Shown here piece by piece: positions 25,923 through 34,625 of a stretch of DNA of 64,000 nt. Source of the stretch: an uncultured Bacteroidota bacterium. GTDB taxonomy: Bacteria; Bacteroidota; Bacteroidia; Bacteroidales; UBA932. Under the pieces are notes generated by a model, which worked only from the letters and a program-made list of their open reading frames with translations, did no database searches and was not told the DNA's origin. Positions within the stretch are counted from its first letter, which is position 1, and every line of letters starts with the position of its first letter. The stretch spans positions 186,001-250,000 of the forward strand of contig CALGSW010000001.1 of NCBI GenBank assembly GCA_937901965.1, written 5' to 3'. The position numbers were made by a program, and so were the translations under genes.

Positions 25923-27071
25923 CTATTCTGAATAGTACTCAGGTGCCAGATCTCTTTGGTTATACTTCATCGCCATAACCTGTCCGTATGCACCTGCAGA
26001 CCTGATTGCAATTAAATCGCCTCTTCTTGTTTCCGGCAGTAAAATATTCTTGCCGAATCTGTCGCTTGATTCGCAGACAGGCCCTACAACATCATATCTC
26101 ATGTTTCGTCTGTCAGATGTAAGATTGTCAATCTTATGCTTAGCCTGATACAACGCAGGTCTAATCAAATCGTTCATACCTGCATCAAGTATTGCAAACT
26201 TTTTACCTCTTCCGGTTTTTACATAAAGTACGCTTGTTATAAGGGATCCACACTGAGCCACAATAGTTCTTCCAGGCTCAAAATGAACATTTTGACCCTT
26301 CTTCACCTCCAAACCCTTATTTATAATACTGAAATAAGTATCAAAGTCCGAAACAGGATTTGCATCAGGATTTTCATAGTCAATTCCAAGCCCTCCCCCC
26401 AGATTCAAATTTTCAATGATAACACCCTTATCTGTAAACCATCTCTGGATCTCATTGACCCTCTTGGTCAGCATCTCAAAAACCTTCATATCAGTAATCT
26501 GGGAGCCAACATGGAAGTGAAGTCCTTGAAGTTTTAGGTTTTTACAATTTTGAATTGTTTCAAGAACCTCCTGAAACATCCACGTGCTTATGCCAAATTT
26601 GTCCTGAGAACGGCCGGTGCTTATGTATTTGTGTGTGTGCGCGTCAATGTCCGGATTTATCCTTAAGGAGACTGAAGCTATCTTGCCCATAGATGAAGCA
26701 ATAGCATTAATAATCTCCAGCTCCGGCACAGATTCACAATTGAAGCTGAAAATTCCACCGTTAAGAGCTGTCTTTATCTCCTTATCAGATTTTCCAACTC
26801 CGGCATAGACAATTTTAGATGGTGAAAATCCGGATTTGAGCGCAAGAGCTACTTCATTTCCGCTTACGCAATCAGCTCCAAGTCCATAACTTTTTATCAG
26901 TTGCAGAATTCTGTCATTGGCATTTGCTTTGAGCGCATAATGAGCATGATAATTATATTTTTTCAGATTTGCAGTGTAGCTTTCAAGAGTCTTCCTTAAA
27001 AGCCCAAGATCATAGTAGTAAAATGGTGTCTCCAGCTTCTGGAATTCCCGGATCTCATTTGATTTGAACAT
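25923..27071 (-). CDS. lysA: Diaminopimelate decarboxylase
   Basis: PLP enzyme of fold type III that decarboxylates meso-diaminopimelate to lysine. The 382 residues are on the short side for the family. PLP lysine is K48 in HYALKAN. GADCVSGNEV, HFHVGSQ, LNLGGGLGIDY (phosphate-binding glycine loop), EPGRTIVA and the substrate-pocket motif GPVCESSDRFG are present, the last favouring diaminopimelate over other basic substrates. An alternative is a related polyamine-pathway decarboxylase, made slightly more tempting by the divergent deoxyhypusine-synthase-like gene, but the CESSD motif argues for LysA. Confidence 0.9.
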   Translation of the reverse strand: MFKSNEIREFQKLETPFYYYDLGLLRKTLESYTANLKKYNYHAHYALKANANDRILQLIKSYGLGADCVSGNEVALALKSGFSPSKIVYAGVGKSDKEIKTALNGGIFSFNCESVPELEIINAIASSMGKIASVSLRINPDIDAHTHKYISTGRSQDKFGISTWMFQEVLETIQNCKNLKLQGLHFHVGSQITDMKVFEMLTKRVNEIQRWFTDKGVIIENLNLGGGLGIDYENPDANPVSDFDTYFSIINKGLEVKKGQNVHFEPGRTIVAQCGSLITSVLYVKTGRGKKFAILDAGMNDLIRPALYQAKHKIDNLTSDRRNMRYDVVGPVCESSDRFGKNILLPETRRGDLIAIRSAGAYGQVMAMKYNQRDLAPEYYSE

Positions 27072-27099
27072 TACGTTTATCTATTGGGGTTTGAACCCG

Positions 27100-27107
27100 C
27101 AAAATTA
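27100..27107 (-). promoter_or_regulatory. -7 box of lysA
   Basis: TAATTTTG on the minus strand matches TAnnTTTG exactly, about 29 bases before the lysA ATG. No good TTTG at the -33 position. Confidence 0.45.
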
Positions 27108-27137
27108 GTAAAAAACTTGTACTTAACTTAAATTATC

Positions 27138-27145
27138 TATCTTTG
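27138..27145 (+). promoter_or_regulatory. -7 box of the deoxyhypusine-synthase-like gene
   Basis: TATCTTTG is an exact TAnnTTTG, 22 bases before the ATG at 27168. CTTG at 27116-27119, 18 bases upstream, is a one-mismatch -33 element. It forms a divergent pair with the lysA promoter. Confidence 0.55.
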
Positions 27146-27167
27146 CAAAAAAATTAAATTAAAGAGG

Positions 27168-28241
27168 ATGAAACCAACAAAAAAAGATCTCCTTCAGGAG
27201 ACAATAAAACACATTGACATTAAAAAACTGGATTCTACTTATCTTATAGATTCCATGAGAGAGATGTCCTTCTCTTCAAGAGACACCGCATCTGCTGCTG
27301 ACATCCTTCAGCTGATGATAAATGATAAAGAGTCAACAAACTGGCTAATACTGGCAGGGAGTACTTCAGCCGGAGGATGCATGCAGGTCTATGTTGATAT
27401 GATTAAACACAATATGATTGACGCAGTTGTTGCAACAGGTGCCTCTATCATTGACATGGACTTCTTTGAAGCTTTGGGATATAAGCACTACAGAGGAACT
27501 CAGTTTATAGATGACACACACCTGAGAGACAACTATATTGACAGAATATACGATACCTTCATTGATGAAGAGGAACTTCAGGCTTGTGATGCAACAATTA
27601 AAGCAATCACAGATTCACTTGAGGCAAGACCATACTCATCCAGAGAATTTATAAACGAAATAGGTAAATGGCTCTCAACAAACTCAAAGAAAAAAGAGTC
27701 TTTGATTCAGACAGCTTATGAGCACAATGTTCCTATTTTCTGCCCTGCATTTACAGACAGCAGTGCCGGATTTGGACTCGTTATGCATCAGGTTGAAAGA
27801 ATGAAACAGGGTAAACCATACCTGTCAATAGACTCAGTTGCTGACTTCCGTGAACTTACTGAGGTTAAGATGTCTGCAAAAACAAGCGGCCTTTTTATGG
27901 TTGGTGGAGGAGTACCTAAAAACTTTGCTCAGGATACTGTTGTGTGCGCTGAGTGCCTCGGTTTTGATGTACCTATGCACCAATACGCAGTTCAAATAAC
28001 AGTTGCCGATGTTCGTGACGGAGCCTGTTCATCTTCAACACTCAAAGAGGCAAACTCATGGGGTAAGGTTAACACAGCACATGAGCAGATGGTTTACGCA
28101 GAAGCTACAACAGTAGTTCCAATAATTGTAAGCTACGCATACCACAAAGGAGACTGGAAAAAAAGAGAGCCTAAGAGACACTCTCTCCTGTTCAAAGATG
28201 GAACTAAAGGCGCCGGTCTTTTGTTGCAAGATCCTGAATAG
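27168..28241 (+). CDS. Deoxyhypusine synthase family protein
   Basis: A 357-residue NAD-dependent enzyme of the deoxyhypusine synthase family. The catalytic lysine, which forms an enzyme-aminobutyl intermediate, is K300 in EANSWGKVN. NAD-binding and substrate regions include LAGSTSAGGC, VVATGASIIDMD and the acidic and histidine residues around FCPAFTDSSAGFG. Bacteria lack eIF5A, so the acceptor is not a hypusine protein. Bacterial members are thought to make polyamines such as homospermidine from spermidine and putrescine. That role is inferred. A strong terminator follows at 28261, and the gene is monocistronic with its own promoter. Confidence 0.85.
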   Translation: MKPTKKDLLQETIKHIDIKKLDSTYLIDSMREMSFSSRDTASAADILQLMINDKESTNWLILAGSTSAGGCMQVYVDMIKHNMIDAVVATGASIIDMDFFEALGYKHYRGTQFIDDTHLRDNYIDRIYDTFIDEEELQACDATIKAITDSLEARPYSSREFINEIGKWLSTNSKKKESLIQTAYEHNVPIFCPAFTDSSAGFGLVMHQVERMKQGKPYLSIDSVADFRELTEVKMSAKTSGLFMVGGGVPKNFAQDTVVCAECLGFDVPMHQYAVQITVADVRDGACSSSTLKEANSWGKVNTAHEQMVYAEATTVVPIIVSYAYHKGDWKKREPKRHSLLFKDGTKGAGLLLQDPE

Positions 28242-28260
28242 AACAATAAGAATATTAAAT

Positions 28261-28299
28261 AAAAGAGGGTGACTAAAAAGTAAAGTCGCCCTCTTTTTT
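28261..28299 (+). terminator. Terminator after the deoxyhypusine-synthase-like gene
   Basis: AGAGGGTGACT and AGTCGCCCTCT pair over 11 bases (one G-U), with flanking A and T runs that extend the stem, and TTTTTT at the end. The A/T runs make it usable on both strands, so it may also end the DUF6249-type gene. Confidence 0.85.
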
Positions 28300-28322
28300 C
28301 TATTGATAAAACTGAACGATTT

Positions 28323-28733
28323 TTACTTTTTGTTTTTCATTTTCATTTCTGCAATGAATCCGGCAGTAAGTCCCATCCCTCCGAACAGTAGTGTTGATGC
28401 TCCGTAAATTACGCTTTGAGCCTCTCTTAAATCCCATGTTAATTCTCTCAAATCACCATAAGATATCTGAACAATAAGATAGCCTATGAGTAAACCGAGG
28501 CCAAGACCCATTAACAACGAACCAATCCTGAGAGATAAATACTGATTTTGCAAAACCTTCACCCCTCCAAATAAGCCTGAGAGGTTGATGTTGTTTGTAT
28601 TCACATTATCAAGTGTATTAAGCTTATCAACAAGCATAAGACGCTCCTTTTTTCTTACAAACAATTCAACAACTTTATAAAAGGCGTAAGCACCAATTCC
28701 AAAAGTCAGGGGTATTGTGATAAATTCCAACAT
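28323..28733 (-). CDS. Small membrane protein, DUF6249-like
   Basis: A 136-residue protein with three hydrophobic segments (about 3-20, 70-90, 105-128). The segment between them (LVDKLNTLDNVNTNNINLSGLFGG) looks cytoplasmic. Proteins of this kind are common near ECF sigma factors in Bacteroidota and are annotated as DUF6249. Here the sigma gene is divergent, 95 bases away. A partner role in the same envelope-related signalling unit is possible but not shown. Confidence 0.65.
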   Translation of the reverse strand: MLEFITIPLTFGIGAYAFYKVVELFVRKKERLMLVDKLNTLDNVNTNNINLSGLFGGVKVLQNQYLSLRIGSLLMGLGLGLLIGYLIVQISYGDLRELTWDLREAQSVIYGASTLLFGGMGLTAGFIAEMKMKNKK

Positions 28734-28774
28734 AATAATTTTGGTTTTAAATTTGTTTGCTCTTTTGACGAGAG

Positions 28775-28805
28775 TTTGAATTAAAGGTTACACTATGTAA
28801 CTTTG
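28775..28805 (+). promoter_or_regulatory. Housekeeping-type promoter of the ECF sigma gene
   Basis: TTTG at 28775-28778, 19 bases, then TAACTTTG at 28798-28805, an exact match to the Bacteroidota consensus. The palindrome GTTAC-N5-GTAAC (28787-28801) overlaps the -7 box. Confidence 0.6.
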
Positions 28806-28822
28806 AAGATAATTCAGCGTCT
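28797..28822 (+). promoter_or_regulatory. Candidate ECF-type promoter for self-activation
   Basis: GTAAC (28797-28801) and CGTCT (28818-28822) are 16 bases apart. ECF promoters usually have an AAC-containing -35 and a CGTC-type -10 at this spacing. The site ends 6 bases before the sigma gene's ATG, so its transcript would have no or almost no leader. The -35 half overlaps the housekeeping -7 box. Confidence 0.4.
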
Positions 28823-28828
28823 AAAACG

Positions 28829-29392
28829 ATGATGAAAAGAGAGGAGGAATTACTTATTATTGAAAGAATCAAAGCAGGCGAGACCGGCTTGTATAAGCAA
28901 CTGGTTGATTTCCAATCTCCCAGGATACTTTCAATTATAAGAGGTGTGGTGAAAAGCAGGGAAGATGCTGAGGAGGTTGCACAAGATGTATTTGTAAAAG
29001 CTTATTTCTCGCTTTCCGGATTCAGGGGAGATTGCTCTTTTTCCACCTGGCTTTTCAGAATTGCCTATAACATGTCAATATCAAAGACAAGAAGCAAAAA
29101 GAGAGACAATATACCCTGTGATAACATGGCCCATGTACCTGACAATTCTGACATTGATGTTTTTGAGGAGAGTGAGAAAGACAGAGTTATTAAGATTCTT
29201 TATCAGGAGATTAAAGAGCTGGAGCCTGGCGACAGATTCATAATACTCTCTTTTTACAATCACGAAAAGAGTATTCGGGAAATATCTGAGATTTGCAGGA
29301 TGTCTGAGTCCAATGTCAAAGTTAAACTTCACAGAATAAAAAAGAGGCTGAGTTTATCAATGAACGAAAAAATTGATTTATGCTATGGATAA
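28829..29392 (+). CDS. ECF-type RNA polymerase sigma factor
   Basis: A 187-residue sigma-70 family protein with regions 2 and 4 only. Region 2 runs from about 20 to 95 (DAEEVAQDVFVKAYFSLSGFRGDCSFSTWLFRIAYNMS). Region 4 is at about 128-180 with an HTH (KSIREISEICRMSESNVKVKLHRIKKRL). There is no region 1.1 or 3. The next gene, overlapping by 8 bases, encodes a small membrane protein in the position of an anti-sigma factor. Two ATGs in a row (28829, 28832) leave the exact start open by one codon. Confidence 0.93.
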   Translation: MMKREEELLIIERIKAGETGLYKQLVDFQSPRILSIIRGVVKSREDAEEVAQDVFVKAYFSLSGFRGDCSFSTWLFRIAYNMSISKTRSKKRDNIPCDNMAHVPDNSDIDVFEESEKDRVIKILYQEIKELEPGDRFIILSFYNHEKSIREISEICRMSESNVKVKLHRIKKRLSLSMNEKIDLCYG

Positions 29393-29789
29393 TCAGGATA
29401 AAATAATAAAAAATATACTCTCTGCATTTGATGACGAATCTGTGCCATTAGGATTTGACAGCAAAATATTTGATAAGATTAAATATGAATCATCAATAAG
29501 AGAATCAAGGAGAGAAGCTCTGCATAATTATATTATGCTCGTCATCATTGCTACTGTGTTTACAGGTACTCTTCTGATATTAAATCACTATTTTTTCAGA
29601 ATAAATCTGAATTTTAATCTGAATATTGATATCTCAGCTTTTTCCCGGTGGATTCAAGATGCATCAGCTCTTCTTGTTTCAGGAGAATCCTTAATATGGG
29701 TTGGAATCGGAACAAATATAGCACTTCTGCTCCTGTGTGAGAGAATTATTTCAGAAAAAATCAGAAAAAAAGAGGCCGAAAAGAGTTAA
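29385..29789 (+). CDS. Small membrane protein, probable anti-sigma partner
   Basis: This 134-residue protein is not a family I can name. A charged N-terminal part (about 1-45) could bind the sigma factor. Two hydrophobic segments follow, at about 47-68 and 100-120. The ATG at 29385 lies inside the sigma gene's last codons (8-base overlap, stop TAA at 29390), so the two are translationally coupled. A TTG 12 bases upstream is a weaker start. Position and topology suggest an anti-sigma protein, but no zinc-anti-sigma (HxxxCxxC) motif is present. The 3' end overlaps the convergent DUF4301 gene by 4 bases. Confidence 0.65.
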   Translation: MDNQDKIIKNILSAFDDESVPLGFDSKIFDKIKYESSIRESRREALHNYIMLVIIATVFTGTLLILNHYFFRINLNFNLNIDISAFSRWIQDASALLVSGESLIWVGIGTNIALLLLCERIISEKIRKKEAEKS

Positions 29790-31276
29790 TAACTGAATCC
29801 GGAATGCTGTGGTCTTAAGAGATCCGTCACGCTCTTTACCGGATTAAATGTTGAGACCGGCACCTCTACAAAAATTGTATTCCAGTTGCTCATTGCCCCG
29901 TTCCATAAACCAGGCAGCTCTAATGCTTTAATTGATTGTCCTTGAATACTTTTATTTGAGATAAAACCTGTTTCCGGATCAACATATTTAGAAAGATCAA
30001 ATTTTTTCCCCTGATAATCACGAATTGAGCATACCAGATCAACCGGGTTAAAGTGCGTGGATTCATTCATCCAACTCTGATAATTCCTATTACTCTTGTC
30101 AAGTTGAGCCGATTCAAGTATCTGTAAAGATGTAGAGCCATCTGCATCCATTACAATATATGGGCCACCACCAGGTTCTCCCTCGTTTCTCACCATACCG
30201 CAAACTCTTATAGGTCTGTTTAGTTTAGCGTACAAAAAATCTTTTCGAATCTCACCCGGCAAATCAGGAAGTTTAATGCAAAGTCTTTCATTAAGGAATT
30301 TAATAATCTCGTCATTCAGTGCAGGGTCAGATTCACCATCAAGCCTTTTTAGGAATGAGAATATTTCATCTCTTATCTGCAGTAATATTCCTGCTAACGT
30401 CTGCTTCCATATAACCGTGTCTGACAGATACTCCTCTTTTGTTACATTATCTATATTCTTAATAAAGACAATATCACTATCGGACTCCTGAAGATTGTTC
30501 AATAATGCACCGTGTCCTCCCGGTCTGAAAAGTATTGATCCGTCAGGATTCCTGAAAGGCTGTCCATCCATACCTACAGCTACAGTATCTGTTGATCTCT
30601 TCTGAAGAGTAAATTTTACATCCAGTATAGTCCCCTTGTCATTTTTAAATTTATTATACAGAGAGCTGTAGAAAGAGGTGAAAGAATCCAGGTGTTCTTC
30701 AGATACCGTAAACACCATTTTTGCAATGCCATCATATGATGTCGCATATTTGACACTCTCTACAAGCTGCTCTTCAAATGCAGTTCTTGAATGATCAGAA
30801 TAGTTGTGGAATTTTAAAAGGCCCTTTGGCAAAGAGCCGTAATTCAAACCCTTCTTAGTCAATAATAGCTCTAAAACGGAACTTTTGTTGTTCGGGTCAA
30901 ATCCACTTATACCTTTAAGGTCATTATAAAATGGAAAATAGTTCAGATTTAAAAAAAACTGACCGGCATTTGAGTTATTATCAATTTCTCCCCCCTTATT
31001 TACATCATCCAAAGCTTCATATAGATCCTTGAACATTCTTGTTGCTGCACCTGAGGCCGGAACAAATCTTGAAATCTCAGAACTGGATGTTTTGAATTTT
31101 TCTATATATCTATCCCTTTCATCATTATCTAAAATGATTATCCCCCTGTTAATTGAAGCAGGTGATATAATATTAAGAAATGGGAATCCATTATTTATGA
31201 GTTTTATCTGTATTTCAACAGCCTCAGCATCAATCCCAATTAATCTAAACTGTTCAAAATCTCTCTTTTCAAACAT
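29786..31276 (-). CDS. DUF4301 family protein
   Basis: A 496-residue cytoplasmic protein. It contains FVPASGAATRMFKDL near residue 73, resembling the GxGTR-like nucleotide-binding loop of sugar nucleotidyltransferases. NPDGSILFRPGGHGALLNNL and GEPGGGPY also recall sugar-1-phosphate nucleotidyltransferase motifs. The family is found in Bacteroidota and its reaction is not established. It overlaps pdxB by 8 bases and is last in the recF-DUF721-pdxB-DUF4301 unit. I regard a nucleotidyltransferase-like activity as a suggestion only. Confidence 0.8.
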   Translation of the reverse strand: MFEKRDFEQFRLIGIDAEAVEIQIKLINNGFPFLNIISPASINRGIIILDNDERDRYIEKFKTSSSEISRFVPASGAATRMFKDLYEALDDVNKGGEIDNNSNAGQFFLNLNYFPFYNDLKGISGFDPNNKSSVLELLLTKKGLNYGSLPKGLLKFHNYSDHSRTAFEEQLVESVKYATSYDGIAKMVFTVSEEHLDSFTSFYSSLYNKFKNDKGTILDVKFTLQKRSTDTVAVGMDGQPFRNPDGSILFRPGGHGALLNNLQESDSDIVFIKNIDNVTKEEYLSDTVIWKQTLAGILLQIRDEIFSFLKRLDGESDPALNDEIIKFLNERLCIKLPDLPGEIRKDFLYAKLNRPIRVCGMVRNEGEPGGGPYIVMDADGSTSLQILESAQLDKSNRNYQSWMNESTHFNPVDLVCSIRDYQGKKFDLSKYVDPETGFISNKSIQGQSIKALELPGLWNGAMSNWNTIFVEVPVSTFNPVKSVTDLLRPQHSGFSY

Positions 31277-32441
31277 ATTCTCTCTTTATTATTATTTCAA
31301 ACAACTCCCTAACCTCATTTGAGTACTCTTCTCTGTAAGCGTAATTATCTCTAAGAGATTCAAAACGCAATGGATTATCTTTAAGAGATTTAGAGTCTTC
31401 CCAAATATCATACAATGAAAAAATAAGGTTGCTAAGGTTAACAAAAGGGTCGTTTTCTCTGACTGGTACAAAGTTTATTCTTCTTGGTTCCTGATATTCA
31501 AAAGGCAATTTTGACAAAGCATCAAAGCCAAAAAAACGACCAAGATTATTTAATGAGACAACTGAAGCATTAATTTTCCCCTGCAGTGAATATCCTGCAA
31601 TGTGAGGTGTAGTAATATCTGCTACACTCAATAAATATCTGTTTATATCAGGCTCGCCACGCCACACATCCAGTACAACACCGGACAGTTTCTCTCTGAA
31701 CTTTAAAAGAGATGGCTCTGAGATAATCTCGCCTCTTGATGAGTTAATAAATACTGCTCCATCTTTCATGGATTGAAAGAAGTGATCATTAGCCATATTA
31801 ATTGTAGAGGAGTTCAATGGAACATGAAGTGTCACTATGTCACTGTAATTCAACAAATATTCTAAATCAGCATAATCCTCAAAGGAGAGTTCAGATCTGT
31901 CAACCCTGAATGGATTGCCCTCATCTCTCAGGGAGGCCACTTCAGAGGAGAAATAAAGCGGATCTTTTGTGAGAAGTGATTTCAACGGCGGATCACATCT
32001 TAATACTTTGAAACCCAAATCCTGTGCCAGATTGGCTAATCTTTCACCAACATTTCCCGCACCTATAATTCCAAGCACTTTCCCCTCAGGGCTCTCTCCT
32101 CTCTTATCATACAGGTAAAAAATTGCTGTAATGACATACTGCACAACTCCCCAGGCATTACACCCCGCTGCATTTGTAAAGTATATTCCCTGAGATTTAC
32201 ACCATTCAATATCAACATGATCGCTGCCAATTGTAGCTGATGCTATAAACTTAACCTTTGTACCATTAAGTAAATCTGAGTTACATCTTGTTCTGGTTCG
32301 TATTATAAGTGCATCGCTCTCCATTACAACTTCTCTTGTAATATCAGTCCCTTTAAGATACTCAACATCTGCAAACGGCTCTATTATACCTTTAATAAAA
32401 GGTATATCAGAATCAACAGTAACCTTTATCAATTTTTCCAT
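31269..32441 (-). CDS. pdxB: 4-Phosphoerythronate dehydrogenase (PdxB-like)
   Basis: NAD-dependent enzyme of the D-2-hydroxyacid dehydrogenase family, second step of the DXP-independent route to pyridoxal phosphate. The 390 residues match PdxB. The Rossmann motif is GIIGAGNVGERLA. Catalytic residues are the Arg in NSSRGEIIS, the Glu in VWRGEPDI and the His in TPHIAGYS. The C-terminal extension after about 290 is PdxB-like rather than that of simpler family members. It is 11 bases after the DUF721 gene and overlaps DUF4301. A different 2-hydroxyacid substrate cannot be excluded. Confidence 0.88.
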   Translation of the reverse strand: MEKLIKVTVDSDIPFIKGIIEPFADVEYLKGTDITREVVMESDALIIRTRTRCNSDLLNGTKVKFIASATIGSDHVDIEWCKSQGIYFTNAAGCNAWGVVQYVITAIFYLYDKRGESPEGKVLGIIGAGNVGERLANLAQDLGFKVLRCDPPLKSLLTKDPLYFSSEVASLRDEGNPFRVDRSELSFEDYADLEYLLNYSDIVTLHVPLNSSTINMANDHFFQSMKDGAVFINSSRGEIISEPSLLKFREKLSGVVLDVWRGEPDINRYLLSVADITTPHIAGYSLQGKINASVVSLNNLGRFFGFDALSKLPFEYQEPRRINFVPVRENDPFVNLSNLIFSLYDIWEDSKSLKDNPLRFESLRDNYAYREEYSNEVRELFEIIIKREYV

Positions 32442-32452
32442 TGCAAAACCAA

Positions 32453-32743
32453 TTATCTCAGAATTATATCATTGAGCACATTATCTCCAATATCCGAGTT
32501 TATCTCTTCAATCAACTTCCCTTTATGTACTGCGAGCGCATCTCTGGCTACCGATGAACTCATATTGCAATAGAGTTTACCATTGTTAAACTCTCTGCTT
32601 ATTATATATCTTGTAAATCTTCCATCAAGAATTTTATCAAAAGAGGAACATACTGTATTCCCGACCAATCCCTTAGCAATGCCCATTGTTCTGATATAGT
32701 CCGGAATCAGATCTCCTATTTTCATAAAGTCTTTTCTTTTCAC
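32453..32743 (-). CDS. DUF721 (DciA-like) protein
   Basis: A 96-residue protein with the DUF721 pattern KIGDLIPDYIRTMGIAKG...GKLYCNMSSSVARDALAVHKGKLIEEINSDIG. The family includes DciA, which helps load the replicative helicase in bacteria lacking DnaC. The start is GTG at 32743, forming GTGA over the recF stop. An ATG at 32725 is possible, but the longer form fits the family's usual N-terminus. Co-location with recF is common in Bacteroidota and fits a replication/repair role. Confidence 0.85.
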   Translation of the reverse strand: MKRKDFMKIGDLIPDYIRTMGIAKGLVGNTVCSSFDKILDGRFTRYIISREFNNGKLYCNMSSSVARDALAVHKGKLIEEINSDIGDNVLNDIILR

Positions 32744-33828
32744 AATACAGTCCCTCCCACTACTTCAATTGACTTGGTGCTATTTCCAATATTGGCAAGA
32801 ATACCCTCAATCCTTACTTTATTACTGTCCGTTATAAAGATCTGCCCAAAGGCTTCAGAAGAGACCAGATTTAAAAGATATTCAACTCTAGACATATCAA
32901 GTTTGTCAAAGACGTCGTCAAGGAGTAACAAAGGGTTTATTTTGCTTAATTCCTTAAAAAGAGAGTATTGTGCCAATTTTAAAGAAATGAGAAATGATTT
33001 TTGCTGTCCCTGAGAACCCACCTTTCTTATTAGTTCTCCATCCATTCTGAAAACAAGCTCATCTCTGTGAATACCCGATGCAGTATATCCAAGCTGTCTC
33101 TCTCTGTTTATACTTGAGTTTAAAATCTCAGATAATTTACCTCTTTCCAGATCTGACTTATAATCAATTGAAATACCCTCCTTTCCTCCTGAAATTTCGT
33201 TGTAGAATTTCACAACGTGAGGGACAAAGTTTCTTACGAACTCACCTCTTTTTGTGAAGACATAGGAGGCATTCTCCTCCATCTTCTCGGTTACAGCCTC
33301 TAAAAAAAGAGAATTGTAGCTATCCATTTTTAAAAGTTTGTTCCTCTGGAGCAGAAGCTGATTGTAATTCTGAACACTTCTCAGATACTCTCTGTCAAGC
33401 TGAGAGATAACAGCGTTCATAAGCTTCCTGCGCTCCTCTCCTGATTCGTTAATCAGGCAAGTATCATAGGGTGACACCATAACAATTGGAATTATTCCTA
33501 TATGGTCAGACAGGCGTTTATATGCCTTACCGTTTCGTTTAACGGTTTTTTCTCCTGATCTTGAAAATGATAGCGCAATAAGCTCTCGGGAATTGTCAGA
33601 CAGCCTGTAATCACCCGAAATATAAGAGACTTCCTCTCCATGCGATATTGCAAAATGGTCAAGATTTGAGAGATAACTTTTTGTCATTGACAGATAGTAA
33701 ATAGAATCTAAAAGATTTGTCTTACCGGCACCATTCATACCGGTAATACAATTTAACTCCGGAGAGAACTCAACTGATGTCTCTTTAAAATTCTTGAAAT
33801 TCGTCAGGGAAATTTTACTCAGGTACAT
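32740..33828 (-). CDS. recF: DNA replication and repair protein RecF
   Basis: SMC-like ATPase that helps load RecA at gaps through RecFOR. It has 362 residues with Walker A GMNGAGKTNLLDSI, a signature/coiled-coil middle part, GSQGQQKSFLISLKLAQ (the ABC-type signature region) and Walker B LLLLDDVFDKLD. The -7 box lies at 33854-33847. It is first in a four-gene minus-strand unit and divergent from the TPR gene. Confidence 0.96.
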   Translation of the reverse strand: MYLSKISLTNFKNFKETSVEFSPELNCITGMNGAGKTNLLDSIYYLSMTKSYLSNLDHFAISHGEEVSYISGDYRLSDNSRELIALSFSRSGEKTVKRNGKAYKRLSDHIGIIPIVMVSPYDTCLINESGEERRKLMNAVISQLDREYLRSVQNYNQLLLQRNKLLKMDSYNSLFLEAVTEKMEENASYVFTKRGEFVRNFVPHVVKFYNEISGGKEGISIDYKSDLERGKLSEILNSSINRERQLGYTASGIHRDELVFRMDGELIRKVGSQGQQKSFLISLKLAQYSLFKELSKINPLLLLDDVFDKLDMSRVEYLLNLVSSEAFGQIFITDSNKVRIEGILANIGNSTKSIEVVGGTVL

Positions 33829-33846
33829 TTATTTATGTTTCTCTCA

Positions 33847-33854
33847 CAAAGTTA
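33847..33854 (-). promoter_or_regulatory. -7 box of the recF unit
   Basis: TAACTTTG on the minus strand matches TAnnTTTG, about 19 bases before the recF ATG. No TTTG at the expected -33 spacing. Confidence 0.5.
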
Positions 33855-33875
33855 CTACTTTTTTATATGTTAATA

Positions 33876-33905
33876 TTTGAGATTAGACAAAATATTGTAA
33901 ATTTG
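33876..33905 (+). promoter_or_regulatory. Promoter of the TPR gene
   Basis: TTTG (33876-33879), 18 bases, TAAATTTG (33898-33905), followed 24 bases later by the ATG at 33929. Divergent from the recF promoter. Confidence 0.58.
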
Positions 33906-33928
33906 CACCCTGCATAAAAAATGAAGAG

Positions 33929-34597
33929 ATGTCAAAGAAAAACCAACACCAGGATCCTGAACAAACTGTTGAACAGGCGCTGAATACAACCGAACATTTT
34001 ATTGAGAGACACAAAAAAACTCTCCTATACTCTGCAATTGCAATATTGGTTATTGCAGGAGCTGCATTCGCTTATCAGCACTTATATCGTAAACCGCTTA
34101 TTAATGAAGCGCTGGCACAAACATTCATGGCTGAACAGCACTTCCGTTCAGACTCTTTTGCTCTGGCTCTTAACGGAGACGGAAACTCGCTTGGGTTTGC
34201 ACAAATAATTGAAGAGTATGGCAATAAAGCAGGCGAAGTAGTATACATGTATGCCGGCATCTCTGAACTTCAATTGGGCAACTATGAGAAGGCCATTTCA
34301 TATTTGAAAAGCTATAAAGGCAAAGATGCTATTCTTAAGGCAAGATCTATAAGCAATATAGGTGATGCATACGCAGGACTTGAAAACTACAAAGAGGCTC
34401 TTGCGAATTATCTTAAGGCTGCAGACTACGCAGACAACACATTTGCTGCAGGTTATCTGCTAAAAGCCGGAATTATGTATGAGGAGCTGGGTGACACAGC
34501 AAAGGCTATTGAGACATATACAAAGATTAAAGATAAATATCCTCAGAGTGTTGAGGGATACGATATTGACAAGTATATTTCAAGACTTTCTCTGTAA
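33929..34597 (+). CDS. Membrane-anchored tetratricopeptide repeat protein
   Basis: A 222-residue protein with a cytoplasmic N-terminal tail, one membrane helix at about 35-51 (LYSAIAILVIAGAAFAY) and a helical TPR region at about 95-215 (LGNYEKAISYLKSYKGKD, LENYKEALANYLKAADYA, LGDTAKAIETYTKIKDKYPQ). The architecture is like the YfgM family, which associates with the Sec translocon. That is only a resemblance in this case. yebC follows after 29 bases on the same strand. Confidence 0.82.
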   Translation: MSKKNQHQDPEQTVEQALNTTEHFIERHKKTLLYSAIAILVIAGAAFAYQHLYRKPLINEALAQTFMAEQHFRSDSFALALNGDGNSLGFAQIIEEYGNKAGEVVYMYAGISELQLGNYEKAISYLKSYKGKDAILKARSISNIGDAYAGLENYKEALANYLKAADYADNTFAAGYLLKAGIMYEELGDTAKAIETYTKIKDKYPQSVEGYDIDKYISRLSL

Positions 34598-34625
34598 AGT
34601 CTGAAATTTCAATAAAGAAAAAGCT

